DNA of 64,000 nucleotides from Echiichthys vipera (taxonomy: Eukaryota; Chordata; Actinopteri; Perciformes; Trachinidae): assembly GCA_963691815.1 (NCBI GenBank), contig OY829657.1:11543051-11607050 (forward strand). The letters are read 5' to 3'. This document shows, in pieces, positions 39,771-52,386 of the stretch; position 1 is the first letter of the stretch, and every line of letters starts with the position of its first letter. The notes beneath the pieces are model-generated. The model saw nothing but the letters and a program-made list of their open reading frames with translations, searched no databases and was not told the origin of the DNA. The position numbers and the translations under genes are program-made.

Positions 39771-41149
39771 GGGAAGGAGGGTGAGGGACAGAAAGAGGCG
39801 AGCGATGAGGAAAAAAAAACCCTCATTATATTTATCATAATTTCACATCTGCTGTTTTTGAAGCAATGTACCATGAGCCCATAAAGTGTATTACAACTGT
39901 GCATAAATTCAACTGATTTGTGGCTGGAGTAGCTAATTCCTTGAGTACATTTTAGAAAAACAAGCACTGAGCCCTGAAATTGCAATACCATAAAGGCTTT
40001 AAATTACTGAGTACAGAATCAAGAACTTGCCTGATGTGCCGCGCATGGTGACCGTGTTATAGGGAAAAAGCAGCACTCCCCGAGATGGAGACAATAAAAC
40101 CTGAGATGAGTGAGCCATATACTCAAACAAAATAAAGGAAGAGAAGACGGGCTGGCTTCATGATAAGGGGGAGTGACTATCGTACCCCTGCATCTCATTT
40201 TACCCTTTTAACCATGAGGATGCATTTGAGAGGACACATTTAGTCCCCCCCCATCCATAATATCCATCTCTCTGCACTTCATATCAGTGGAAGAGTTAGT
40301 GGATGCATGCCAGCACTGCATGCAAAGCCTTCTCATTCAGATGCAGTTAAAACAATATGAATCTCATCATTAGCATAAAGGGGAGGATGAATATTGTGGG
40401 GCACTCCTTGACATAATCAAGAATACGCACACAAAAAAAATTCCCACATATAATCTAAGCTAGTGCACACACACACAATCAGTCACTCATGTACAGCCTC
40501 CATCCATTCATTTCCCAGAGTCACTAATCAGTAAAACCCATTTAAACCTAAGGGAAGTTTATACTCTGCACTTTAACTGACTTGTATGTCTTTGTAATGG
40601 TTTCCCCACAAATCAATAAAGAATCTGGGACCCAAAATTTGATACAAAGTCTTATTTTTGGTGTCACATTGGCTCAGATCGTATTAATATTTCATGTCAT
40701 TCTTTCCAGCCACTCTCCATCCTATCGCCACCTTCGCCGCCTCTCACCTCCCCGCTCTCTCCTCTTCTCTATCTAGAGTCATTTGGGATCGGCATGAACA
40801 AGATTTTCATATCAGGTAAATGAATATCTTTATCACAGAGGCAAGAGCCTGGATGCTCAGGGAGCTGGAGAGAATAATCACACAGAGCAAACAGTCTTGG
40901 GGAAACAGAGAGGCACTCAGTAATAACAACCCTCTCTCAGTTTCCCACACTCTGTGTACATCTAAATAGCCTACTTACTGTGGTGGATGCTGCGGGATCA
41001 ATGGCCTTGCTGTGGCTTAGCGCTGACCTTTGGCCTTTAAGGAGCCCATAGAAAAAAAAAAGAAAAGATCTAGTGGAGTAAGGACATGAGTCCGGACATT
41101 ATTTTTGATAATGAAATAGAACATCACGTGTAAATGTTTTTATTAGAAA

Positions 41150-41700
41150 CGAGGCATGTTGGCCACTTGACTCTAGGGATGGCCAATGTCGGTCCGTATG
41201 TCCATCACTGTGTCCATCACAGACTGAATATCACCAAAACAAATGAATGGATTGCTATGAAATTTACTACACAGACTTGTGATCCTCACAAGAAGAAAAA
41301 TCTACTGGTTTCCATTTCCATCCGTGCCACTAAAGGTTGACATTTCTGTTTTTTACAGAAGAGAAATATATTAACTATTGCCATACTATTGCATGGATTG
41401 CCAGTGATATCCATGATGCCCAGAGAAGCGTCATAAGCAGGTCAAAATGTTCACTTATTCTGTGTAATACATCAACATCTACCTGATGGATGGCACAACA
41501 TTTTGTAACATTTACGCTTTGCCAGAGGATGAGGCCTAATGAGTTCATAGATCCCCATACTTTTCAATTTCTAATTTTGGTTCTGAATGAAATTTCTGAA
41601 CAAATATTAAATAGTCTGCTATGGAATTTGGTACAGACATTCATGTTCAGTTTTGGATGAGATGCCATCACTCAAGTGTTGCTCTGCCTTTTGTCTGGTG
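41150..41700 (+). repeat. Teleost interspersed repeat with degenerate internal units
   Basis: The block contains three diverged versions of one unit. Two carry the phrase ATGGATTGC(C/T)ATGAAATTT or close variants (about 41250 and 41395), and the third carries GCTATGGAATTTGGTACAGA (about 41615). Units of AGAGGATGAGGCC and GATCCCCATACTTTT type lie between them. I recognise this as a very common repeat of percomorph and other fish genomes. Its class is uncertain to me. Confidence 0.6.
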
Positions 41701-41730
41701 CCACTATGGCGTCAAGTTCTTAATTTGTCT

Positions 41731-41820
41731 ACATTACATTACATTACAATTTATATTACATAACATGGCTTTAGCTGATGATTTTATCCAAAGCAACTTA
41801 CAATAAGTACAATCAACCAT
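41731..41820 (+). repeat. Teleost repeat fragment (TTTATCCAAAGC-type)
   Basis: Tandem ACATT units are followed by ATTTTATCCAAAGCAACTTA then CAATAAGTACAATCAACCA. This matches a ubiquitous fish repeat containing TTTTATCCAAAGCGACTTAC. Only about 90 bases are recognisable. Confidence 0.55.
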
Positions 41821-42048
41821 CCAATACTTAAATTATGCAAAACTAACAACAACTATAAATGCTTATGACTCTTTCATATGTGTTTCTTTTACACACCATT
41901 TTATTCTATTTGTTGCAAAAATTCACAATACAAGACTGTGAGGATACAAGCAGTGAGGATAATTTTGTGCTTGCATTTCAATAAAAGTCAAAGCTTGCTA
42001 GCAACTCAAATAATTACATGGGTTTGACGTAATTAATTGATTTGTCAA

Positions 42049-42777
42049 TTAATCCCTTGCATTGCACCGGCCCGCCGGTGGGCCCTGCCGGCTTTTTATC
42101 TTTCGGAGGCTGTAGCAGTTTTAGACATAGAGTGAAGATATCGATCTCACATGCAAGTAAAGGACGCTCCAAAGTTAGGCTAAATTTAAGCAAGGGAAAA
42201 TTGGCATGGCCATTTTTCAAGATTTAAGATAATCTCAGGTAGTTTGGGGCAAAAAAAACTGTTTTGCGCATACAGTGTAAATGGGTTATTTTCAACTATT
42301 TTTGAGTATTTGAACTTTTCTGTAATTTCTTATAACTACATTAATTGGGTATGTCTGGAAAGATGAGTCTCTTGTGAACTCAATGAGCCCAAAAGTATTC
42401 ATATGTTATGATATTAGTCCCCATAGTAGCCATTTCATTGTAGTGAGACCATTTTTTGGAAACTTGAGCTCACTGTAAAAAATTAGCTCTTGTGACATCT
42501 AGGATAATACCAGCCTCATGAAACATTACATATATACTGACTATAAGGGTGTTTCTTTTCAGAACAGAAGTATCACTTGCCAAAAAATGCCAGTCAAAAA
42601 GTGTTTTTGATCCCAAATCACAACATGGATTTCCTCAGGGTCTGGGTCTTTTAATGTTGAATAGAAGGATTTTGAGGCATTTTTATCAAATGTCAAGTAA
42701 AAAAAAAAACGTGGACCAAATCTGTGTAACAAATGGTATCAACCCAAAAACTGGTGCAACAACTTATTAGACGTTAA
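42049..42777. mobile_element. Possible piggyBac-like non-autonomous element
   Basis: A 729-base segment is bounded by TTAA on both sides (42049-42052 and 42774-42777). TTAA is the obligatory piggyBac target. The left end reads TCCCTTGCATTGCACC after TTAA. The right end, read inward, shows a degenerate counterpart ending TTGTTGCACC. A GC-rich internal palindrome (CACCGG...CCGGTG) lies near the left end. The interior has no transposase and the inverted repeats are poor, so the assignment is tentative. Confidence 0.35.
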
Positions 42778-42878
42778 TGAGCATGGGAATAGTAATATAT
42801 ATATATAAAAATCCTAATGTAATAAGCCCTTATACACTTTTAAAATGCATCTATTAATTTATGTTTTATTTTCTTGAC

Positions 42879-42920
42879 ACAGTAGATACCACAGCAGCTC
42901 AGCACTGTGGTATCTACTGT
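42879..42920. repeat. Perfect inverted repeat (16-bp stem, 10-base loop)
   Basis: ACAGTAGATACCACAG at 42879-42894 is exactly complementary to 42905-42920. Flanking bases do not extend the pairing. It is too short for a typical miRNA precursor (about 60 bases or more of imperfect stem). It could be a small foldback element or a cruciform-forming site. Confidence 0.9.
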
Positions 42921-45900
42921 TAACCTGCTGTCTCCCCCTGAAGACCCCCTGTCCCCCACCCATAACATGAGGGGATGAGCATGGAAGGGGTTAATTAATT
43001 GAGTTGTCTCCCCTTCTCTCTCATTCTCCCCGACCACTCAAGACAGATGGCCGACCCCCTAGAGTCAGATTTTGTTCAAGGTTTTTGACTCTTACAAGGA
43101 AGTTGTAGTCGCTGCTGCTCATGGGGGATAGTTGGGTCTCTGTGTAAATGAAAAAGTGTGGTCTAGCACAGTCACTGCCTAATATTTCGTACTTCCTTTG
43201 TTTTGTGATCAGTATCTATCATCCCTGATTCCAAGCTGCTCTTCAATAACCTGCCATAATCCATCTTTAAATTTCACGTCAGTAATTATCTTCGTTGTTT
43301 AACATTTATCATCAGATGCCATTTTGGATGATGATGTTTTGCCATTTACAGTGGCTCTCAGTGGTCGAGAGTTCTAGAGTCGGTGTGTGTACATGACGGA
43401 CGCAACGTGAGGTTTGTATTTAATATTAAACGTGTGAAACTCAAATATGGATTAGGTGTGCAAAATGTAATCATGACTTAAATTAATGACTTAAAACAAA
43501 GCACACTGTTTATATTATTGATGTGCGCATCTCTATAAAACAAAAGTTTAAGGCCGCCTTATTAGCTATCCAACACTGGGATACTATAATATTTCATCAC
43601 CATTGTGCCTAATTTTAGTAAGCGTTATGGAGGTTTTAAGTATGCTAAATCAATTTGTTGATATTTTACTGGTTCGCTGACATTTCATTTACCTGTGTAA
43701 AATAATTTGGTGCACCTAATTATTTTCTAATGTGAACCTCAGAACAAAAAGTAGCCATCTCTCTTTATTACGATGCCCAATAATAGTTGATTTAATGGCT
43801 ATAAAATGTGTTCATTAGAATGTTATAGATAAGAAATATTGAAAGTATACCTAAAAGTGTCACTTTTATAGTGAATGAACAGGATAATATAATCTAAAAA
43901 GGGTGTGATTATATTCAAGTCTTGTCCTCCAGCATTATCTTGGAGCTCATAAAGAGATGAAGTTTAATATGATGCTTTCAGTCAGTTTAATTGAATTTTA
44001 ATTGCCACTTTGGACAGAAGGTTTAGATCTAATCAATAAAATATTAAACTTTTGGGGCTTTGATGTGGAATGGTCTTCCTGTCTTCCAGTGCAATGCACC
44101 CTGGTACCAGTGGGTATAAAATGCCTGTTTATGAGCCGAGGGTAGCTAAGACAACACCTTGCTGTTTTCCATAGCGTTTCAGCAAAATGCAGCGGATAAA
44201 TAACACAAGACGAACACGCTGAGATTCCATTAATTACACTGGTGTGGAAGAGCGGTCGGTCACCTTCAAAGGAAGGCCTTTAATGTGCAAGAGCTATAAA
44301 TATTTTGAAATGTCACACCTAGGGAAGACAGCATCAGGCCAGAGCCGGGGTGATAAATCAGAGCCTGAGAAGAACCAGGAAAGAAAAGATGGCTCTTTGG
44401 TATTTTAGAAATAATTACTGATACAAAAGGGGTAATGAATGAAGCTATAAATTACGTTAAAGCAGACCATTAGGAGAGGATTAGTTTATAAAACTCGTTG
44501 CTGCTCCTTAAAATTACCCTCTCAGAATATTGCGTATTTTACTCCATCCATAACTCATGGAAATAAAAAACATGTATGCATAATATCACACTCTGTTGAT
44601 TAATGCTAAATTAATTGATTTTTGTTCTGCTGCTTTTAAATAATACTCTTCTAAAGACGCCAGATATGACATCATCATAACAGCTCTTTCTTACTAATAT
44701 AATGCCAATGTAATAATGTCCATAGTCACCTTTTTATGGCAACTACTAAAATCTACAATGAATCAGTGCGTCTTTTACTTTTATCCAAGTTTGAGTTAGT
44801 ATAAAGCAGATATGACCTGGACAGAGACCCGTGTGCATTGTCCTGTATGTGGGTCAGTCATCGTCCACCACTAGCATCACCAGTATCACATACAGTTATA
44901 AATCTGAGGGAGCCTTGGTTAGGCTGCTGCACGGATGGAAGGAATTTATCCTCAATCCCTATAGAGAGAGCCTGGGAGAGAAAAATGACATGGCCCATCC
45001 TCTAAGGCTCATAAAAGTCTAAATTAAATATCAAATGGAACCACTGATGGATAGCGTCCCCTCCATGGATCCCCAGCGCCGCCTCTGCCTCCACTCCCTG
45101 ACACGACAGGTGCTGCTCACATGACTGGAGAGCCAGACAACTTTGTTAGCAGGATTGTTCTCGGTTCAGTGTAAAGCTGCGTTGTACAAAATGAGGGAGT
45201 CAAGTAAGTGAATGCAACAAGGCACCATTATTCCTCGCAGGCTGCTGCCGGGGCTGGATCCTCCCTTCCTTTCAAAAGGATCCTTAAATAGTGCGCATGT
45301 ATGACTGAATGAGGATGTTTCTTCAGACGACTTATAAGTGCAATTTGTCGCATAGCTGAATTACAGAATATATGATTCTCTGTATCCATATTTATAAACT
45401 CATGATTCTCCCATCCTCAGCAAAAGAACACTTCGAAAGATTGCTGTCAGGCGGGAACACCTCATTGGGAGATACTGTAATACTAATGCCAACTCCGCCA
45501 CAATAGCTGGTGCTATCGCCAGGCTAAAACTGTACATTATGAATCATCAATTGTCGCCCTGCTTTGTATTATCCCCAGAGAAAATCCCAATCTGGGCTTG
45601 AGCCCACGGCTGATGGACACCCCATTATTCACTCGCGCTTCTTCAGCTCTGAGACAGGAGTGGGGATAGGCAGTAAAACGACGGCCTTAAGATTAATCCT
45701 CCGTTCTTTCTCCTGCTTCCCGAATCAGAATGAAATAGAACATTCCCTTCCCTTAATCAAAAAGTTTTTATCATCCCCCCCCACCCCCCTCCAACTCAGG
45801 AAGTGGGGATAATGCCCGTTCCATTGCTCGTCCTGTGAATTGACATTGGGGAGGGTGATGAGAGGGATCTGCTCTTGCTGCCTTTTGTACTGTAACAAGT

Positions 45901-47212
45901 GAGTACAATTTAGTTGAGCTGGTGGTCGTCGATCAATACCCACATTATCTCCCGTACGAGGGACCACACAAGCCTTAATAATGGAGTTAGCTATCCCTAC
46001 AAACCTCCATAGCACCACACCACTGAATGGCCTTCACAATTAAGATAATAACATGGTGAAAGTCAAACAGAGAAGAAGTTCATGGTGCTGCTGTGCAATG
46101 AGGGAGAACGCAATGACGAATGGGTTTAGACAAAAATAAAGCCCTTTGCCTCAAGTTTACCTCTAATATTATGTAAAAAATGTCCTCCTACTCAATTGTA
46201 AAAACTAAATAGGAACCTCACACTCTTCTCTTTCCTTTTGTTCATACGTCGGTGGTTGTGTAGCGCAAAGTGAGATGTGATTTGGCTCTCAGCAAGGTCA
46301 CAAGCATCAGGTGAGCTGTGAAGTTGTGGTTTCACTCACCCAAGTCTTGCCTCACACAGCCAGCCTCAATGCCATCATGCCTCAGCCCGCATCACTTAGC
46401 AGATGGGTGTGAATTTGTTTTCGCCCAGGCGTTAATGAACTGTGGGCTTTGTGGGCTTAATGAGAGCGTGCTTCTATTGAGCAAAGTTACCTGGGAGGAA
46501 AATAAGAGTTCACAATTCAGAAACTTCGCCCTTTCCACAGTTTAGGAGGTGTTTAACGAAACAGGCTGTTGATGGCCACTGCTGCAGTTCAGCACTGCCC
46601 TGCCAAATCAGCTGCATGAGGAAACAAGACTCCGGGAGTATTCGTCATCCATCAAGAACATGCCATTTTCTGCAACAGCTCCTGGCTTCCAGCCAAGTCT
46701 AAAGCGACTCATTGTACAGCAGCCAAAAGACAAAGGCAGCTCCCCCTCTGCTCTGCGAGAGCAGTGCGTGGAGGTGTGGGTGGTTATGCAGATCACTAAT
46801 TGTACAGGCCACCGGGGGAAAGGGAGAACGGAATGGCAGCCTCTCTGCAAGACATGCCGAGGGAGGGAGGGGAGGGACGGACTGGTGTGAGCCTCCCTCC
46901 CTTCTCTCTCTCTCCCTCTCTTTCTCCTTCTTTTTCACTCTCTCTACCCTAAATTGGCAGCTGGCAGGCAAATGAATGCGGTGTGAAGTGAGCCCACTGA
47001 AGTGCAGGGTCCTGCTGTTCAGGCAACAAAGGAGCTCCATGCGAGACATCTGCTGTTCAGTTATCAGACTACATTTAGTCACGTGCCTCCCTTCCCTCGC
47101 TCTTTCTCCATTCCTCTTCTACCCCGCAACATCCATTCTGTCAACTGAGAGCTGAGCCTTTCTTTCTCCCCACTTCTCTTCAACAGCATTCTTCAGATCA
47201 CTCCTCCGCTGA

Positions 47213-47236
47213 CACCCCCCCCCCCAACACCCCCCC
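47213..47236 (+). repeat. C-rich run
   Basis: Two C runs (about 12 and 7) are separated by AACA. They could form an i-motif, or a G-quadruplex on the other strand. Confidence 0.85.
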
Positions 47237-49212
47237 ATCCCTTTCTCATTCTCTCATTTGCCACCGTAATCCTTCTCTCCACCTCTTCTTTTGCTGCCTT
47301 TATTTAAACAGTTTAGGTCTGGCAGATAACCCTGGAGTGCTTCCTATCTGGTCCAAAATGCGTTAACCCTGTGTGAATGATCACAAGACGGCCTGAGGAA
47401 ACGGCAGACTGAATCTTAATGAGCCACGCTCGCACAAGCAAAAGTAAATTGAGCTTACCACCATGATAAATTAACCTAATGAATGCAATTGTTTTGTGGC
47501 ACGCTAGCTTGGGCTGGAGCCAGATGGTCAATACTTAGCGCAGAGTTTTGTGTTTCCTGTTTTTCTTCTTTTTCTCCATTCTTTCTTGCTTTTACGCTCA
47601 AGAAGCCATATAGAAATAAAAAGGCCTAAAAACAAAATCAAATTCCCGTTGTAACTTTGTTTTTCACTTACTTTTGATATTTCCTATCAAACTCTAATAT
47701 CTCTTTATTTTCGCAATTTAATGCCTATGAATTGGTTTGCAATGGATAAAGCCCTTGTCGGTAAGCATCCATCCGGCACCTCGGACCAGGGCCTTGCAGC
47801 TGAGTAAAACAAGCAACTGTGGTGACATGATAGGGGTCTGCAGGAGAAATGGCGGTGTGTATTTCTCCCCATTTCCTGTCCCAACTCACGATATCCGTGT
47901 TTACTTTAACACTTAATCCCTGTAAAGTGTGTCATTTGGTTTGCACGCTCTTCACTCTCCACTTTGTCCTCCATCCTCTCCCAGTGGTGCAGGCTAGCAT
48001 GAAGGTTGCACATCCAGGAAGGGACAAACCCCCTCCTGTACTGCGTGTAAACTAGATGACTTCCTCTAGGCAGGTGGCACATATCCAGATGTTCTCTCAA
48101 TTTCCTCTATGTGTGCGTGCGTCTACTTATGTGTACACGCCTGCATGTATTGCTTGACACACCCCGAGCGGGTGACCTCTCTGCTCTCCCCACAACATCA
48201 CCACTGGAGCAGTTTACACCATAATGACTTGTATTGCCCGAGGCCCTGCCACATCTGTGGCTCCCTTCCTCCATCTCTGTGTCTCGGTCTTTCCTTCTTT
48301 CTGTCTCTGTTTTTCTGTCTCTTTGTCTTTCTGCATCCCTCACACACAACCTGTCCATATTTATCCTGTTTATACTTTATTCCCTCCAGTTTTTTTTTCA
48401 CTTTGCTTAGTCTGTTATAGACTTTCCCCATAGCTTCGTCCTCAAGCAAGTGCTTTCCTGCTTTGGTCCACTGCACAGAAAAAAAATGCATGGCTCACTT
48501 TGCAAGGACTTAATGCATGTCTAACATGACACCTATCTGATATAATAAACAAACACATCATTCAATGTCAGCAAGCTTGAGAAGGTAGTTGCATCCCCTC
48601 ATTGGAAGGGCCTAGTGTCCAAGACAAAACACAGGGTATGCTCTGGCACCACTGAGTGAGTCACATACGTGTGCTCCACCAACAACAGCTCAGCTCATTA
48701 CCCACTCAGGAGGGGAGGGACGGGGGGAAAAAATGGTGCGTCCAAAATGTGACCATGTGCTGACCAGGCATTCTGTCCCGTTCCCACCCCCCGGCTGTAT
48801 ATGGAGAGCAATGACCTCTCACTCAGACAGTTGCGTTCGATCGATCATACGTGACATTTGTGACATCGCGTGCATCCTAGATATGCATCTCCGTGGTGTC
48901 AACTTATCAGTCAAACCGTCTCACAGGCAGGACATACATATCACATTACATGTTCGGCAGCTCTTGAGTTCCACGTGCGGTTTGACTCGGATTCTTGCAC
49001 TTTCCCACAAGGTAAGCTGTGCCTCTGTGAACGTGCCGACGCCCGCTTCACCTTTTTAGCTGACATATTCCATGAAATCGTAAACACACAGACAAATAAT
49101 TGACTTCATAATCATAACACAGAGTGCCTATTTCTCACCAGAGATGCACTGTATTTTTAAAAATACACCACAGCCGGCTCTAAGGTACTGTACAGTTTCC
49201 ATCTGGATTCAT

Positions 49213-49365
<153 letters not shown>

Positions 49366-50039
49366 TGTCTTGTTTTCAGGTTCATTAAGCCCCTGTGTTA
49401 CCCAGAGTGGCTGACAGGATGAGGAACAGTGCAGAAATCTCCCCCTGCAGGTATCCATTCACATTATCATTGGGAAAAAGCCTCTCTCGTCAGTGCCCTT
49501 GTTACGGCTCGAGGGGGGACCACTAATTAGAGAGACAAGAACTGCTTGAGAATAAGTCCATTACACCCATGTGGACCCAAAAGCTTAAAATACCTGGAAT
49601 ATCAGCAAACTCCCAGCATCCCCTTCCATTGCCAAAGGCATCTTTTTAAACATGGAAAAAAATATGGTGAGTTAGAGAGTTGTAGAGACAGACAGAAATA
49701 ATAAATAAAAGCTGTCAGCTATTTGAAAGGCTTTATGAAAATGATCTTCCAATTAGAGGTGATGATCAAATCAGGCATGAACCCTAATCTTGAGTTCTTG
49801 ATGGTTTCTCTATACCTCACTCTCCCTCGCCCTGTCTCTCTCTATATTTTATGTGAATGAGTGTGTGTGGCGTAACCGTGGCTCAGATGAACTCAGGAAA
49901 GAAAATCTGGTTAATTTCCTCATCACTGGTAATTAGACTAATACATTGGACATACCTCCTCCAAAGTTTTAAAGCAATGTGATGCACATCGTTACCGTAA
50001 TATAGATTTAGCTGAAATATATATTAAACTGATTATCAT

Positions 50040-50110
50040 AAAATCATAAAGTATAAATTTCAGGTATTGGTACTTTACTTGAGTATTTCCTTTTTATGAT
50101 ATGTACTGTA
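50040..50110 (+). repeat. Teleost interspersed repeat fragment (TACTTGAGTATTTCC-type)
   Basis: The phrase GTACTTTACTTGAGTATTTC and the following TTTTTATGATATGTACTGTA match a family common in fish genomes. The same family appears in opposite orientation at about 58850-59060. Confidence 0.55.
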
Positions 50111-51966
50111 ACACATCTTCATTTTTAAATGGACGATCATACAATGTGGTAATCCCGCTATTGCTGATACCTTTTACTATTACTGCCTAAGAATCTCTGT
50201 GCAGGTTCAATACACAAAGTTGTCAAGTTCTACTTAACTTCTTTTTTTTCCTTTTTGCCTTTTCATTTCATTATGATCCCACAAATGATGCATTAGTTTT
50301 CGTTGCAAGCTCTAAGTAGGCAGCTGAATTCAGCCCGCAGTTTGCAGTATTTATGCAAGTTGATTTAACTGCTGGATAGGGTCCTCTTGTGAAACATGAG
50401 TCAGTTCCAGCATTTAACCTCACCATACTAATTTATGCACCATGGCATAGGGTACTTTATCATCTGCTCTTTGGGGAGAGACAGTCATCTCATTAGGCAG
50501 GATTTAATGAAATGCAAGGATAGACTTCTTAATTCCATAGATGGCTGAAACAAAAATCCCAGCGTAAATCCTAAACTCCTCTGTGGCTCTATAAATTGTA
50601 TCAGCCAGAGGATGAAATGTGAGGGAGGGAGGATGCCAGCGGGGACTTTTGGTGAGGAGATAGAGGTTTATATAGGTGTAACTGAGTCTGTAAGTCCATA
50701 AATGGGTTTTGTTATTGCGATTTTCCTGGCTTTGAAAGTTGTACTAAACAATGCCTTGGAAACATATGAAATTAAGATATACAGTTTTACATTATAATGC
50801 ATCACATGTAAAAAATTACTGTCCAATAATATCCACGGTAAAATGATGCTGTAGGCCTCGACACACACACAAGTGTTCCTCCTGGCCAAAGAAATCCCAA
50901 ATGTAGATACATCAGTACTGACAGCAATAGGCATGTGCATCTTAACCACCCTCTCCACTTTTCTTTCAAAGTCCCACTACTTTTATACCCTCAAGCCAAC
51001 TAAGATATGTTAAATCCCTTTGAATGTACAGACAGTAGAGAGAAAAACAATTAGGGCAGACTGTCGACTGTTCTTGGCAAATATACTTGTTCATTTCCAG
51101 TCGGTGACTGCCGGGCCCGCAGACGAGAGCCACCAGAGGAGGAACGCACCAGCCAATCATCAACAGTACGACGCAGAACATTAACACCATAATTTACATA
51201 AAATTACTTACATACTGGTGTGGTAATTTAATTTGTTTGACCGATACAGTGCAACTGCAAGGAATAGATTCATACATGCACCACGAGGGAGCTCTGCTTA
51301 CTCTTCCACATGGCTAATTCTTTCACACAATATTACTGGGGGAAAAAAGAGACACCATAGAAATCTTGATTTCATTTACAAGTCCCATTTTCCTGACCAA
51401 GACGCATTAGAAAATGTGTGCACACACATGCATGTGTATATACATGCAAATGTATTCATACATAAGCATGTGCTAATACAAAGATAACATTTGGTGTGTT
51501 TGTCGTATGCTAATAAGAAAATGTACATATTAAGCTACTTCAGTACATAAAAGGGAATTAGAATGGTTCAGGTTCTCGTGTTCCCTTTGTTTGGATTTCA
51601 TACTTTAGAAATCCTTCAGTGATTGCATAGTTTCACATCTACAACATCTGAAACAAAGGAGTGGTCAAAGTAATGGGATCATAATATGAAAAAAGGCTCC
51701 AGATATAAAGTCTACATTAGTTTGTTATGCAGGCAGCATGTTGGCAGGACATTACCAACATGTCCTCTATCAGTCTCCAGTGTTCCCTGTACAATTCAGA
51801 CATGAAGACTTAACAGGACGGACATCGGGATGGAGTGTGCAGAGCTGTTGCACACAACAAAAAGGAAAAAAAATCCAGACCATTTAAAACACTGCTGTTT
51901 TGGGTAGACAATAACTTGATAGTGATAATGTCTGTCTCAATAACAAAAATCTGCCTCATAGGTGGC

Positions 51967-52386
51967 AAGGGCTGGGTATCTTTACTTGATACCTATGTAT
52001 AAAGCGAAAAAACAGTACCAAGTAGTACGGGTACTTCTTCAAGTCAAACAATACCTGCATTATAACTTTTCTGTAGCCTGATCTAGAAAAAAAGACTATT
52101 TGTGTGGTTTTGCTTGCAGCCAATCACCGCAGGTGTTCTTCGATTTAATACGAAGTAAGATTGGTCCACTGCCAAAGCAGCTAGTACAACCCATACAATC
52201 TGTGGGGTGGTGAAATCGAGCGCCATATTTGACAAAATTGTCAGCTCAGTGTGCCAAGATGCTTCCATTCACATGATGGGTTTTGAAAGAAGTGTAAAAA
52301 AGATCAAATTAAGTTGCATCGGTATCACTTTAAAGGTACTGAAATCGGTACTGGTATCGTAATTTTTGAAAAAAAAACCAGCCCTT
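51967..52386. mobile_element. hAT-like non-autonomous DNA transposon
   Basis: A 420-base segment starts AAGGGCTGGGTATC and ends with the inverted copy CCAGCCCTT. The interior shows several GATACC/GGTATC and GGTACT phrases typical of a fish repeat family with GGGCTGGGTATCGATA-like ends. There is no transposase. No clear 8-bp target duplication is visible, although CATAGG/CCTATG also flanks both ends in inverted form. Confidence 0.55.

Larger units (their letters stand above)
36541..41149. other. Intergenic region, no gene recognised
   Basis: AT-rich sequence without recognisable coding potential. It contains a probable LINE 3' tail near 38594-38632, a GA repeat at 39741-39770 and short CA tracts. 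Confidence 0.55.

Noticed and set aside
45725..46018. 97-residue minus-strand frame
   Set aside because: No domain or conserved pattern recognised.
51735..51765. Short inverted repeat CATGTTGG...CCAACATG
   Set aside because: An 8-bp stem with a long loop is expected by chance in 64 kb.
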